This document shows, piece by piece, positions 10,559 through 23,097 of a DNA stretch of 64,000 nucleotides. A program made the position numbers and the translations under genes. Position 1 is the first letter of the stretch, and every line of letters starts with the position of its first letter. This stretch comes from Wyeomyia smithii (taxonomy: Eukaryota > Arthropoda > Insecta > Diptera > Culicidae): contig NC_073694.1 of the NCBI RefSeq assembly GCF_029784165.1, positions 80,638,427 to 80,702,426 on the forward strand, written 5' to 3'. The notes under the pieces are model-generated. The model saw only the letters and a list, made by a program, of their open reading frames with translations, searched no databases and had not been told where the DNA came from.

Positions 10559-11039
10559 TGATACAAAATTATGAATCCCAATGAACGTTAGATTGCGTTC
10601 AAATGTTTGCTCACCGGAGCAAGAAGGTATCATCAATACTTATGGAAATTGTAGCATGGTGCACTAGCATGTGATACTTGAAATCACCAAGAATCATCGA
10701 GGAATATCACAGTGAAAGCACGACGTAGAGTAGCTGAATTCCGCCTACAAGCAACCAACATATGAAAGAATCGTTGCGATCGCTCGAGTGCAATCGTTAA
10801 GGATTCTTCCGTGGAACACTCGCTATATGTTGCTCGCTCCGCATAAAGCAGGCAATACTGAAACAAAATCATCAAAGAAAGCCACCATATTTTTCGTTGC
10901 TCAAAGTTGTCTCTTGCATGCGTGAGAATGTGTAATTTTTAATAGCGATAGTTTGCTGGGGTTGAAAGCTTATGAATGGCACGCTTAGAAATGATACCCG
11001 AATGTGATACGATTTTTTCCATCCTTGGTCACGACCATC

Positions 11040-11092
11040 TGCTTATCAAGGCGGACTCTGTAACCTTGTGACTACCAGCTCCCTTATAAAAA
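11040..11092 (-). repeat. tRNA-related SINE fragment (minus)
   Basis: 'cttatcaaggcggactctgtaaccttgtgactac' is the complement of the 5' part of the SINE family seen at 7425 and 62225 ('gtagccgcaaggttacagagtccgctttgataggc'). Only this part is recognisable. Confidence 0.45.
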
Positions 11093-11259
11093 TCCGTCAC
11101 TAACCACGGTGATAAAAAGTACCTTCCTTCCCCGTTATTGTCGTTACAGATGCAGAAGTAAACTCGGTCCCTGGCAACAACAGTTTCACCACTTCCTTCA
11201 TTCTTTCCCTAATGACCGTGCGGATCGATCTTTACAAAGCGGAAGCTATTGAATTGTTG

Positions 11260-12413
11260 TACTATGGAACGGGGTTGAATTGATCAATTTTTATATTATT
11301 TTCCAATTAGCTAGCTTTATGTACATTTTCCCGAAATAGTATATATTTAAAACAAGTACTGGTATGTGCTTCAGAAAAATTCTATGTCTATTGGTGAAAT
11401 TTCTATCGTCTATTTCATGAAATAAATTCGAGAATTCAATAAGGTACTATGAGACAAATCGGGGTGAAATTGATCACCCTTGAAATCCATACATTGTATT
11501 GAAAATACGCGTTTTTTATATGTTCATAATAAATGATGATTTTTGAACTGAAAAATATCAATCACAGCTAGTTTGGAAACGAAAATAACGATATTTCAGG
11601 TTTAAACTTATTCATTTTGGTTCACGAGCTGCAGTTTGCTGAATTTGCTCTCATTCGATCATCGTTAGATCGATGGTGGTCCCCGTGGTTCTGTGGTTAG
11701 CGATGTCGGTCGGCTAGCTCTCCCACACGGTTGTGATATCGGGTTCGATTCCCGATCGAGTCGAGGATCTGGAAATTTTCTCGACTCAGCACTGGGGCAC
11801 GGTGTATCGTTGTACTTATCCTACACATGCAAAATGTGCCAAAAACAATATCGATAACGAATTCTCTCAACTAATCTAGTTGATCGAGACCGCTATTAGC
11901 CCCAAGGCTAAGCGTGCGATATTGTTTTTTTTTTAGATCGATTTCAATTCGGTTTTGTGCAAAAACTCAAAAACTAGCTCTGGAATTAAAATCTTTGTGG
12001 TTTCCTGCGAATTCATCAGTATTATTTTAATAGTATGGAATAATCATTGTTGAAAATTTTATTTTTTGAGCTTTTATCAAACTTTGCTCACTTCTTCAAA
12101 TTTAACGTAAATAACCCCTAATTAAGATCACTTTGAGTAAATTTAATATTTTTATTGTTATTTGGAAATTTGTTTGATCAAACTTGATTGAGTTTTGACT
12201 GAGTTAGAAGAATTTCTCGAAAACATGTACAATTGCACCGGGTATGCAAGGGTTACCTTTGACAGGTATGTGATTCTTGCAAAAGTCACATTTAAGGACA
12301 CGTAAACATTGCCTAGTGTTGTAAGATCAGTATCTTTTGATTAGTTTTTTTTATCACGAGTTCTCAGGTGATCAACTTCACCCCACTGATCAATTTCACC
12401 CCATTCCACGGTA
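11260..12413. mobile_element. TA-flanked TIR element (Tc1/mariner-type MITE)
   Basis: The ends CTATGGAACGGGGTTGAA and, from the other side, CCGTGGAATGGGGTGAAA are each preceded by TA (11260-11261 and 12412-12413). A TA target site points to the Tc1/mariner superfamily. 'ggggtgaaattgatca' recurs internally at 11471. No transposase frame is present. A SINE is inserted at 11675, making the total ~1.15 kb. Confidence 0.65.
11667..11942 (+). mobile_element. tRNA-derived SINE with TSD (Feilai-like)
   Basis: The element spans 11675-11934 and is flanked by AGATCGAT on both sides (11667-11674 and 11935-11942). The head resembles a tRNA: 'tggttagcgatgtcgg' in the A-box position and a perfect box B 'ggttcgattcc' at ~11744. 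The body runs through 'ggcacggtgtatcgttgtac', and the tail ends in ten T's. Pol III would transcribe it and a LINE enzyme would mobilise it. It resembles the Aedes Feilai family, but that name is from memory. A second copy lies at 28828-29102 on the minus strand. Confidence 0.85.
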
Positions 12414-14180
12414 CATTGAAGATGATAAATTAATCCAAAATTGCCATCTATACATGGTTCTTTGTGCACTAGGAGGAGCAACTACGAAATGTGCGGTCCT
12501 TCCAAGCTTAAGCAAAGCTTAACTATGAAAACTCAAATTTTGCTGTTTAATTTGAAATAACTTTTAATTTGAAAGATTTTTATTGGTCATTGTTCTTCTA
12601 GTTTTGAAATTTCAAGTGTTGAGCAACATTAAACTTTGTCGCAGAAAATAAAGTTGTCTCTTTAGTTTGTACTAACTTGATAGCTAAAATCTTCTGACAA
12701 ATTTAAAAAACAGATTTCATTCGCTGTCAAATCTTAGTATCTACATTGCTGTTAAACAACTGCAAATCAGTTTACTTAAGTTTACTTGAAAAAAACCATC
12801 AAATTGCAAACTACCCTATGCTATGAATAAGAAAAAATTGTGAATAGAAAAAAAGATACATTTTTTAACATGTGTTCAAATTCCACGATGCGAATGCGAA
12901 TAGAATTAATTGTTTGTGTTTTATTTTATTGTAGTTTCTCTGTCTATGGAAATAATGCAGCTAATATAGTTTTACGTACAAACTGTGTCTCGCTACCATC
13001 GTGTTTTTTATCGTTTTGCTTAGCATAAATTGGTTTCTCGCGATGAAAAAGCTACGTTTAGGTTGTTAAGTGTGTAATGATGCACTTTAGCACTATATTA
13101 ATTCAAATCCTAAAGATGCAAGGGAGAGAAAAAGATGGATTTATTAAACTCATTCATACTTTTGAAATTGGAGAACCGACTGTGTGAAGGAGATGAAAGA
13201 TGAATCAATTATATTTTCCTGATAAATATGCTAATTGTAAAATCGTGACTTTGGAACTGTAATGAAAATAAATACCCTGCTAGTGATGCTATTTCACTAT
13301 AAATAGAGAGAGAAAACATGGTCGTAGAGTAAGTAGACCAACATGGAAAGCCAATAAGCCTATCGTTTCTACGTGTAACAACCCGGACTAAAAGAGAAAT
13401 GAGGAAATGAAAATAAATAAAACAAACTGCATATAATTCAATGGAATTTATAATCGTTGTGTAGTTTTGTAAACATCGTTTCTGGCAGCGAAGACACGAA
13501 CTGAACGAACGGACGAAAACGGACCGAATTATTATCAATCTAACGTTGATTTGTTTTTTTTTCATCTCGTATTTGCTTCGTTTTTCTAAATTCTATAGTG
13601 TTAGTGCGGGTTTTATTTGTCTATTCGTTTTCTGGTAAACTAGTGAACAGCATAACCTTAATGTTAGATAGTGAGAGTTATTCATATTATTGTTAGTAGA
13701 TATACGAAAATTATTAATAATGAAAACATTGAGTCGAACACATATTTTGATCTAAAGAGTTTTAACTTCACTGGGTCATTTTTGATTTTTTTTTGTTCTC
13801 AAATAATTAAATACGTTACGTTAAACATCAACATTTGTAATGGCCTTATTATTAAAAATATCGATTTTATCATGTATGTCTTTATTTAATTCATATCTTC
13901 TGCAGTCAAGAAAACAAGGTGTGCCAAAACGATAATAGTTGAAGAAAAAAATTCTGCAATGTATTTGAACTCGGACTAACTTTATTATTTCTACAATGTA
14001 TTAGCATTCTAATTCTTAAAATATTACATAAATTACTTTTCAGCAGGTATGGAGGGTTTCAATGAGTTATTTATATTCTCTTTAATTTAAATTATAAATA
14101 ATATTATGTTCACCACATAGAACATCTTTTTACCAAAATATTTTTTTCATTAAACCCGAGCTCAAAAGTTACGGAAAAAA
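12414..14180. other. no gene seen; AT-rich
   Basis: A stretch without recognised repeats. Short frames (12337-12522, 12840-13028, 13209-13565 minus, 13671-13889) show neither family motifs nor splice-supported exons. It may be host intergenic or intronic DNA. Confidence 0.45.
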
Positions 14181-14810
14181 CGCAAATTAATCCACCAAGC
14201 GATCAGACCCAGCCTTTATCAAACTCATTATTTGTTTAAATAGATTACACGAACACTTCAATTTCCAGAAAAAAATACACCTTGATAATATAATAAACAA
14301 ATTTTTGGTAGCCAGCAGTGAAACTAAATGATTATGTTAATTACCGAAAATTGTGTTGGCTATAACTTTGATTTCGGTTATCAGATCTCGGTTTTTCTTG
14401 GATATTGGATATTCTAGCATTATTGCATCAATTCTGCATCAATTTATGCAAGAACCCAAAAAGTGTAAAATGGCACATGTACCAGTTTTGCTCTCAACGG
14501 CTCATATATCATTCGATAAAATATCATTTTAGATTCGATTATTTGCAGTAGGATTTTTTTTCTATTTCGAATATGACATTCTTTTCAGAACTTTTGAATC
14601 ACGTGTTCAATCATTATAAAATTCATCAGTTATCCCTTAACTAACCCGTTCATGTAATATCAGTATTGTCCAAATCGAATGTGTAATTTCTGAGATAATG
14701 GAGTTTCGTGATTTTCACATTTTGATACATTACAGACAAATTACAGTCCGATTACAATAAAATTCTATAGGCCATAAGACCTTATTGATTTTTTTTTGCA
14801 AACGGACTTT
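14181..14810 (+). repeat. left arm of a long inverted-repeat element
   Basis: It begins 'cgcaaattaatccaccaagc' and ends at the LINE-A insertion. The same sequence, inverted, occupies 28554-29414. The outer ~60 bp ('gcgatcagaccyagcctttatca') and the inner ~200 bp ('cacgtgttcaatcattata', 'acattacagac', 'tccgattaca') match best, and the middle has diverged. The two arms were once parts of one foldback-type element, now separated by LINE-A and its nested insertions. Confidence 0.75.
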
Positions 14811-15503
14811 TACTTTGCCTGTTTTTTTTTTCTTCATCTATAATTTATTTGACACGGCACAAATACAATTTAATGTTTAACGGCGCCAATTATATCTGGT
14901 AGCTTACTTTCTAAAGTATATTAATAACTAAAAGCAAATTTTTTATCCTCGCTGCCGACTACGAGCTGAAACTAAATCTAACTTAAAGCTAGAATGTTTT
15001 GCATTAAAAGCACTGATTTGTTGTTTGATGGTTTTCCATCGCCATAGGTAAGCAGCATATTGAATATGTTCCGCTGCTGGGCCAAGATATTACGGACTGG
15101 CATATTGGGCTGTCTCCCTCGGGACCTGAGAGTATCGTGCGGGTCTAGTTGCTGTTTCCGGATCCGGGGTCTTAACGTGTTCTTGTCGTTTGGTTGGATA
15201 TAGGCGGAAGGGAATAGGATTAAACTGGGGCGTGGATGGATTTCAGCAGTGGCGTCTCGTGGATTTGGATATTGACTGTGCACTCAAGGTTGTCCCATAC
15301 AAACACCTACCCCCTCCCCTCCTCCTTCCCCAGTGGCCATCGCCAGAAATGTACATAATAAAACACATGCATTGCATTTATCTGATTTAGTATTCATACT
15401 TTCTGAAAATCTATCATTAGCTGTCATAAAAAGAATCAAATTTATTTATAAAAATATCGTCTTCAAACACCAGATTTATTCTTAGAAATTCTCAATTAAG
15501 CAT

Positions 15504-17737
15504 TCATTTGTACAGCAGCGGAATTCTACGATCCGCTCTACGGGCGAATCTATCAATTATTTCATCACTGAAACCACTCTGATGTTGTAATTTGTGTAGC
15601 AAAGAACTTTCAACAGCCATCAGCATAAGCCATTTTAGCCTATTGTCTCCCATCGTTGATCGTAGATATGATTTGAGTCTTCTCAGGATTGAGAAGCTTC
15701 TTTCGACTGATGCTGTTGTGGAAGGGAGCGTCAAGACCAATCGGACAAGGCGTGAAATCTCCGAGAAGATGTCTTCAAGGTTTTTTTCCATTAGGATCTG
15801 CATGATTTCCGGTACTTTTTTTCCCGAAAATTCCTCTTTTGAGTAGAAAACTTTAAGTTCGTTTCCCAGTTTCACTTTGTCAAAACCAGTGTACCGAGAA
15901 CAGATAGCATCAACCAAATCCTTAGGGAACTGCTCGCAATATCCGCTAAACTTAGAACAGTCCAGCAAACTCAAATAGCTCCGCTTGTTTAAGTCAGCAA
16001 AACGTTGGTCAAATTCAGAAATTATACGTGTGATCACTGCGTTATATTTCTTGAAGTATTGGTCGTATCGATTTCCGTCGTATGTTTCACCAGTAATTTC
16101 CAAGCATTCCTGCCAGATCGCTTTGTACTTCTTGTCCGTCTGTAAATTACTAATGTTTTCACGAGTATTTCTCACGCTTTTGCCGCATTCAATGTAGTCA
16201 AGTTCCTTCGTTTGAAGAGTTTGATACAAAATATCAGTGAACGAAAATACTGCCGAAAATACTTTCAAATAAAAGATGGTGTCAAATTCAAGCATGAAAC
16301 TGTGTAACCCCCTTGCTAGGGAACAAGTTTCGCCGTCCCATTTAACGTTTCCGAGATACATTTCGCCCAAACACGTGGTTAGTTCAGAATAGTGAGCTTC
16401 TACAATATTAACCATTCTGGATGTATATGCCCACTTCACTTTACAAACGTTTGGAATTTTACGCTGTATGTAGTTTTTCAATTCTGAATCTCTTTTAAGA
16501 CTTTGAGTAAAGAACGAAGCCAGTGTAGACAGTGTAGTGAGAAACTTTCTTGTATCTTGGTAGTTGCAAGCGTGCAGCAAAACAAGATTTAAAACATGGG
16601 CCTTACAATGTATGTAGTCGGCATCACGGTATAATTTTTTGACGATCGCTTGCGTTCCGCCAGCAACACCCGACTTAACATGAGCTCCATCGTATGTCTG
16701 TGCTGCCAATTTTTCAGGGGTCACGCTGAATTTTTCCAACAACGAAACTACTTCTCTGGCAAGGGCTACAGCGGTTTTGTCGTTGCTTACATCACACAAA
16801 TCCACGAATCTTTCAACGGGCGTACCTACAGACGGGTTTCACAAAGATAACAATGCATTTCAACTCAATCCTTTTCATTACACAAAAAATACTATTAATT
16901 TTACTTACCATCTTTCAAACAATATCGAAAAGTCGTAGCCAACTGAGATTTTCTCGCAACATCAGTGGTTTCATCGACCATCACAGAAATAAATTCAGCA
17001 TTTTGCACTTCCCGGAAGATTTCTTCAATCATAAAAGATCCAATGACTTCTATAAGCTCGTTCTGAATGGAAGCGGATGTTCCCGAAAACACTGAATTGT
17101 TGTTGACGAAATCAGCGAAGGCCACGTCTCTGGATGCTATGAATTCACAGAGATCCTTATAGTTGCCTTTATTGACGGAATCGTGTTATTCGTTATGACC
17201 TCGAAAGCTTAGACCATGCGAGCCAAGGAAACATGTTAAATCAATCAATGTTGTCATTCCTTCCCTATTTCTTTTCACTTGAGCGTTATGGTTTTTCCTT
17301 GCAATTTCGTGTGCATGATCCAGCGCCTCATCAATCCTCGTTCTTCCAAACGTGCGGTGTGCCATAGCGTTGTTAATATGCTCTTTAGTCGCTGCATGCC
17401 CCTTCATGGCCGAGGAAAGATGGTTCAAATCTCCATATCCATCCTTTATCCACACGCATTTATCACTAGGATTTTGAAACAAGAGACACGGCCAGCAAAA
17501 TAGTTTACCACGTGTCTGTGAGCCGCACAGCCACGTTGCATCATAAGCGTTCACGTTAAATTTTCGTGTAATTGTCTTTCCACCTCTGACAAACGTTGAC
17601 TTGAGATTTTCTAGCTTTGGTCGAGGAACTTGCATTTTTGTGATCAAGAGCTTTTCTTCAACAGATCGCCTTACGAATGGCTTGACTAGAAGGTCTTCAA
17701 CAAGATCTAGCTCCATATTTATTTTAACGTACTGCAC
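15504..17737 (-). pseudogene. hAT transposase, copy 1 (one nonsense codon, one intron)
   Basis: This enzyme would cut and join transposon ends in the nucleus. The upstream part (17737-16909) has a Cys-rich zinc-binding region (CGSQTRGKLFCWPCLLF and HAATKEHINNAMAHR), as in TTF/ZMYM-type hAT proteins, then GLSFRGHNE and a TAA at 17186-17188. The same frame continues through FISVMVDETTDVARKS (first catalytic Asp). A GT-AG intron at 16908-16826 joins K-D-G to T-P-V-E-R-F. Exon 2 holds AQTYDGAHV (second Asp), HCKAHVLNLVL, and the C-terminal hAT dimerisation block TTASVERSFSILRRLKSYLR with the catalytic Glu. ATG candidates are at 17716 or further upstream. This copy has Lys where copy 2 has Met (HVKSG versus HVMSG). 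Confidence 0.9.
16826..16908 (-). other. spliceosomal intron in hAT transposase copy 1
   Basis: The donor G|GTAAGT and acceptor CTGTAG|G restore one frame across 83 bp, turning K-D-G-K-stop into K-D-G-T-P-V-E-R. A phase-1 intron is predicted from sequence only. The equivalent in copy 2 is 21250-21332. Confidence 0.8.
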
Positions 17738-17863
17738 TTGCCTCTTAAAAAGTACTGAATGAAAATCATTTCATTCTACCACCCAGGCAATACAACATCG
17801 CGTGTGTGTTACATATATACAATGCCACCGAGCGTATTTTCAGTAGCCAATACTAACACCGGC

Positions 17864-18166
17864 CTTAGGCCCTTGTCATGCAGAATGCGGCGAGACGCGA
17901 ATAGCGTCGAAACAGTTCGGGATTTTCATTGTTAATATTATTCCTCACCGTGAGAAAAGACACTTGTCGCGTATTGCCGCATACTGCATGGCGAGGGCCT
18001 CACTCAGGCCTCTGTCATGCCGAGTGCGGCGCGGCGCGAGCTGCGTCTCTTCTCACGGTGAGGAATAATATCAGCAATGAAGACTCACGCGCGTCAGAGC
18101 AGATCCCGAACTGTTTTGCCGTAGTTCGCGCCGCGCCGCACTCGGCATGACAGAGGCTTCAGTTTC
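17864..18166. repeat. GC-rich nested inverted and direct repeats in hAT upstream region
   Basis: 'gtcatgc.ga.tgcggcg' occurs at 17877 and 18014 (direct) and inverted at ~18126-18152. 'attattcctcaccgtgagaa' (17938) is inverted at ~18047-18066. 'cagttcggga' at 17910 pairs with 'tcccgaactg' at 18107. Together they form a multi-armed hairpin of ~300 bp upstream of the transposase. It may be a nested MITE or the transposon's subterminal binding region. Confidence 0.65.
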
Positions 18167-18666
18167 CCACCTATCCCTTCTCTGATGAAGCAGCATTCAA
18201 TACTTGCGGAGAGTGTACAACGTTGTCAAATTTCAACGCTCTCCGTGTTTGCTCTCATCTCTTCAAGTTCACTGACGGGAGTGCACGGAATCAACACTAA
18301 CACACCGGTCTTGAAACCAAAACCACTTGCCACACGCGTAAACGCTCGGTATGTAGATACATAACAATATTGTGTACATTGAAAAGTGCACTGCGCAGAG
18401 AGATTTTGGGTCTGTTTTATGTCTCACGTTCTCATCACTCATTGATTTCCAGAGTTAACTTAAGGTAGAGTGGGTAAAGCATGGTCACATGTATTTTTTC
18501 ATTTTGTGCACTAGAAATGGTACACAGCGAGCAATACTAGTTGATCATTGATACTGTTTGATGGATTTTTTTAGCTTTTGACTTTTGTTTGATATTCTTG
18601 AAATCGGCCCCCACCCACAACACCTGGTGTAGTGCACGTAGTGCACAATAGGACGAGACGCCACTG

Positions 18667-19210
18667 GATTTCAGGAAAACGTATATAAGGGACATGTAGG
18701 ATAGGTCACGGCTCGCCAAGACATCACGAACAGGAACAGCCGGCTGCCTACTTTCGGCCTGCAGGGAAGCTATTAATTTAGACCTGGCGTCACGGTGTAC
18801 AGGGCATGACCAAACCACATGCTCTATGTCGTGATAACCCTCACCACAGGCACAGATACCACTTTCCCCGAGCCCAACACGACGGAGATGCGCGTCAAAT
18901 CTATAGTGATTGGACATAAGCCGGGACATCACGCAAATGAAATCCCGACCTACATCCAACCCCTTGAACCACGGGTTCGTCGATACTTTGGGGTTATGGA
19001 ATGTAACCACCTTCCCAATTCCCCTCTGGTCCAAGCATTTTGCCAACTGATGATCGTATTCTGACGTACAAGTGCGAAAAATTCATTAAAAGCAATTGGT
19101 CTTTCATAAATATCACCGTTTGTTGCGCCCACCTTAGCCAAAGAGTCCGCTTTCTCATTGCCCGGTATCGAGCAGTGAGAAGGGACCCACGCTAAGGTAA
19201 TCTGAAACGA
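18667..19210 (-). pseudogene. LINE-A ORF2 C-terminal fragment (duplicated)
   Basis: The translation includes VSTNPWFKGLDVGRDFICVM, a Cys/His cluster CACGEGYHDIEHVVWSC, and upstream TLAWVPSHCSIPGNEKADSLAK from the RNase H end. It is a copy of 23090-23633 produced by the tandem duplication and breaks off at the unit junction (19210). It shares with its parent a frame break at Y-R-R-T-R-G-S. Confidence 0.85.
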
Positions 19211-19662
19211 TTTTTTTTTTTGCAAACGGACTTTTACTTTGCCTGTTTTTTTTTTCTTCATCTATAATTTATTTGACACGGCACAAATACAATTTAATGT
19301 TTAACGGCGCCAATTATATCTGGTAGCTTACTTTCTAAAGTATATTAATAACTAAAAGCAAATTTTTTATCCTCGCTGCCGACTACGAGCTGAAACTAAA
19401 TCTAACTTAAAGCTAGAATGTTTTGCATTAAAAGCACTGATTTGTTGTTTGATGGTTTTCCATCGCCATAGGTAAGCAGCATATTGAATATGTTCCGCTG
19501 CTGGGCCAAGATATTACGGACTGGCATATTGGGCTGTCTCCCTCGGGACCTGAGAGTATCGTGCGGGTCTAGTTGCTGTTTCCGGATCCGGGGTCTTAAC
19601 GTGTTCTTGTCGTTTGGTTGGATATAGGCGGAAGGGAATAGGATTAAACTGGGGCGTGGATG

Positions 19663-22600
19663 GATTTCAGCAGTGGCGTCTCGTGGATTTGGATATTGAC
19701 TGTGCACTCAAGGTTGTCCCATACAAACACCTACCCCCTCCCCTCCTCCTTCCCCAGTGGCCATCGCCAGAAATGTACATAATAAAACACATGCATTGCA
19801 TTTATCTGATTTAGTATTCATACTTTCTGAAAATCTATCATTAGCTGTCATAAAAAGAATCAAATTTATTTATAAAAATATCGTCTTCAAACACCAGATT
19901 TATTCTTAGAAATTCTCAATTAAGCATTCATTTGTACAGCAGCGGAATTCTACGATCCGCTCTACGGGCGAATCTATCAATTATTTCATCACTGAAATCA
20001 CTCTGATGTTGTAATTTGTGTAGCAAAGAACTTTCAACAGCCATCAGCATAAGCCATTTTAGCCTATTGTCTCCCATCGTTGATCGTAGATATGATTTGA
20101 GTCTTCTCAGGATTGAGAAGCTTCTTTCGACTGATGCTGTTGTGGAAGGGAGCGTCAAGACCAATCGGACAAGGCGTGAAATCTCCGAGAAGATGTCTTC
20201 AAGGTTTTTTTCCATTAGGATCTGCATGATTTCCGGTACTTTTTTTCCCGAAAATTCCTCTTTTGAGTAGAAAACTTTAAGTTCGTTTCCCAGTTTCACT
20301 TTGTCAAAACCAGTGTACCGAGAACAGATAGCATCAACCAAATCCTTAGGGAACTGCTCGCAATATCCGCTAAACTTAGAACAGTCCAGCAAACTCAAAT
20401 AGCTCCGCTTGTTTAAGTCAGCAAAACGTTGGTCAAATTCAGAAATTATACGTGTGATCACTGCGTTATATTTCTTGAAGTATTGGTCGTATCGATTTCC
20501 GTCGTATGTTTCACCAGTAATTTCCAAGCATTCCTGCCAGATCGCTTTGTACTTCTTGTCCGTCTGTAAATTACTAATGTTTTCACGAGTATTTCTCACG
20601 CTTTTGCCGCATTCAATGTAGTCAAGTTCCTTCGTTTGAAGAGTTTGATACAAAATATCAGTGAACGAAAATACTGCCGAAAATACTTTCAAATAAAAGA
20701 TGGTGTCAAATTCAAGCATGAAACTGTGTAACCCCCTTGCTAGGGAACAAGTTTCGCCGTCCCATTTAACGTTTCCGAGATACATTTCGCCCAAACACGT
20801 GGTTAGTTCAGAATAGTGAGCTTCTACAATATTAACCATTCTGGATGTATATGCCCACTTCACTTTACAAACGTTTGGAATTTTACGCTGTATGTAGTTT
20901 TTCAATTCTGAATCTCTTTTAAGACTTTGAGTAAAGAACGAAGCCAGTGTAGACAGTGTAGTGAGAAACTTTCTTGTATCTTGGTAGTTGCAAGCGTGCA
21001 GCAAAACAAGATTTAAAACATGGGCCTTACAATGTATGTAGTCGGCATCACGGTATAATTTTTTGACGATCGCTTGCGTTCCGCCAGCAACACCCGACAT
21101 AACATGAGCTCCATCGTATGTCTGTGCTGCCAATTTTTCAGGGGTCACGCTGAATTTTTCCAACAACGAAACTACTTCTCTGGCAAGGGCTACAGCGGTT
21201 TTGTCGTTGCTTACATCACACAAATCCACGAATCTTTCAACGGGCGTACCTACAGACGGGTTTCACAAAGATAACAATGCATTTCAACTCAATCCTTTTC
21301 ATTACACAAAAAATACTATTAATTTTACTTACCATCTTTCAAACAATATCGAAAAGTCGTAGCCAACTGAGATTTTCTCGCAACATCAGTGGTTTCATCG
21401 ACCATCACAGAAATAAATTCAGCATTTTGCACTTCCCGGAAGATTTCTTCAATCATAAAAGATCCAATGACTTCTATAAGCTCGTTCTGAATGGAAGCGG
21501 ATGTTCCCGAAAACACTGAATTGTTGTTGACGAAATCAGCGAAGGCCACGTCTCTGGATGCTATGAATTCACAGAGATCCTTATAGTTGCCTTTATTGAC
21601 GGAATCGTGTTATTCGTTATGACCTCGAAAGCTTAGACCATGCGAGCCAAGGAAACATGTTAAATCAATCAATGTTGTCATTCCTTCCCTATTTCTTTTC
21701 ACTTGAGCGTTATGGTTTTTCCTTGCAATTTCGTGTGCATGATCCAGCGCCTCATCAATCCTCGTTCTTCCAAACGTGCGGTGTGCCATAGCGTTGTTAA
21801 TATGCTCTTTAGTCGCTGCATGCCCCTTCATGGCCGAGGAAAGATGGTTCAAATCTCCATATCCATCCTTTATCCACACGCATTTATCACTAGGATTTTG
21901 AAACAAGAGACACGGCCAGCAAAATAGTTTACCACGTGTCTGTGAGCCGCACAGCCACGTTGCATCATAAGCGTTCACGTTAAATTTTCGTGTAATTGTC
22001 TTTCCACCTCTGACAAACGTTGACTTGAGATTTTCTAGCTTTGGTCGAGGAACTTGCATTTTTGTGATCAAGAGCTTTTCTTCAACAGATCGCCTTACGA
22101 ATGGCTTGACTAGAAGGTCTTCAACAAGATCTAGCTCCATATTTATTTTAACGTACTGCACTTGCCTCTTAAAAAGTACTGAATGAAAATCATTTCATTC
22201 TACCACCCAGGCAATACAACATCGCGTGTGTGTTACATATATACAATGCCACCGAGCGTATTTTCAGTAGCCAATACTAACACCGGCCTTAGGCCCTTGT
22301 CATGCAGAATGCGGCGAGACGCGAATAGCGTCGAAACAGTTCGGGATTTTCATTGTTAATATTATTCCTCACCGTGAGAAAAGACACTTGTCGCGTATTG
22401 CCGCATACTGCATGGCGAGGGCCTCACTCAGGCCTCTGTCATGCCGAGTGCGGCGCGGCGCGAGCTGCGTCTCTTCTCACGGTGAGGAATAATATCAGCA
22501 ATGAAGACTCACGCGCGTCAGAGCAGTTCCGAACTGTTTTGCCGTAGTTCGCGCCGCGCCGCACTCGGCATGACAGAGGCTTCAGTTTCCCACCTATCCC

Positions 22601-23097
22601 TTCTCTGATGAAGCAGCATTCAACACTTGCGGAGAGTGTACAACGTTGTCAAATTTCAACGCTCTCCGTGTTTGCTCTCATCTCTTCAAGTTCACTGACG
22701 GGAGTGCACGGAATCAACACTAACACACCGGTCTTGAAACCAAAACCACTTGCCACACGCGTAAACGCTCGGTATGTAGATACATAACAATATTGTGTAC
22801 ATTGAAAAGTGCACTGCGCAGAGAGATTTTGGGTCTGTTTTATGTCTCACGTTCTCATCACTCATTGATTTCCAGAGTTAACTTAAGGTAGAGTGGGTAA
22901 AGCATGGTCACATGTATTTTTTCATTTTGTGCACTAGAAATGGTACACAGCGAGCAATACTAGTTGATCATTGATACTGTTTGATGGATTTTTTTAGCTT
23001 TTGACTTTTGTTTGATATTCTTGAAATCGGCCCCCACCCACAACACCTGGTGTAGTGCACGTAGTGCACAATAGGACGAGACGCCACTGGATTTCAG
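19663..23097 (-). mobile_element. hAT transposon, copy 2
   Basis: The element runs 19671-23089 (3419 bp), with the same CAGTGGCGTCTCGT ends and GATTTCAG TSD as copy 1. Because the LINE sequence around both copies is also identical, copy 2 arose by segmental duplication, not by an independent transposition. This unit keeps the original link to LINE-A upstream. Confidence 0.95.
19928..22161 (-). pseudogene. hAT transposase, copy 2 (same nonsense codon)
   Basis: Organised exactly as copy 1: zinc-binding N-terminal region (22161-21610), in-frame TAA at 21610-21612, VMVDETTD segment (21549-21325), intron 21332-21250, and 433-codon C-terminal frame (21229-19928) ending in the hAT dimerisation domain. 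Differences from copy 1 are Met for Lys in HVMSGVAGG, which matches the usual hAT wording and is probably ancestral, and Asp for Gly in HQSDFSDE. The shared stop means the element was already defective, or relied on readthrough, before duplication. Confidence 0.9.

Larger units (their letters stand above)
15239..18674 (-). mobile_element. hAT transposon, copy 1
   Basis: The element runs 15247-18666, with termini CAGTGGCGTCTCGT and their complement ACGAGACGCCACTG, flanked by the 8-bp TSD GATTTCAG (15239-15246 and 18667-18674). CAGNGGCG ends and an 8-bp TSD are diagnostic of hAT. The 3420 bp carry a two-exon transposase gene on the minus strand and ~900 bp of upstream GC-rich repeat. The insertion site is LINE-A ORF2 near its stop codon. 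Confidence 0.95.
14789..19213. repeat. 4.42-kb tandem duplication, unit 1
   Basis: The unit contains ~35 bp of LINE-A flank, the LINE-A 3' UTR, hAT copy 1 and ~545 bp of LINE-A ORF2 end. Unit 2 follows directly, offset by 4424 bp. The junction at ~19205-19222 joins '...tctgaaacga' (ORF2) to 'tttttttgcaaacgg' (flank). The parental sites, 'tgattttttttt' at 14786 and 'cgatttttcgg' at 23631, share GATTTTT. Only a few differences were noticed between units: C/T near 15565, T/A at ~16676, a 2-to-1-base change at ~18106 and T/C at ~18203. Confidence 0.9.

Noticed and set aside
7425..11092. One large inverted-repeat element bounded by SINE-like sequences at 7.43 and 11.05 kb
   Set aside because: Only ~35 bp of each end match, and this is explained by two separate SINE copies in opposite orientation.
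11690..11770. Possible tRNA gene (good box B)
   Set aside because: No cloverleaf can be completed, and it is the head of a SINE with TSD and T-rich tail, with a second copy at 28.8-29.1 kb.
13209..13565. 118-codon minus-strand ORF
   Set aside because: No recognisable domain, and its start lies in a T-rich tract; not supported as a gene.
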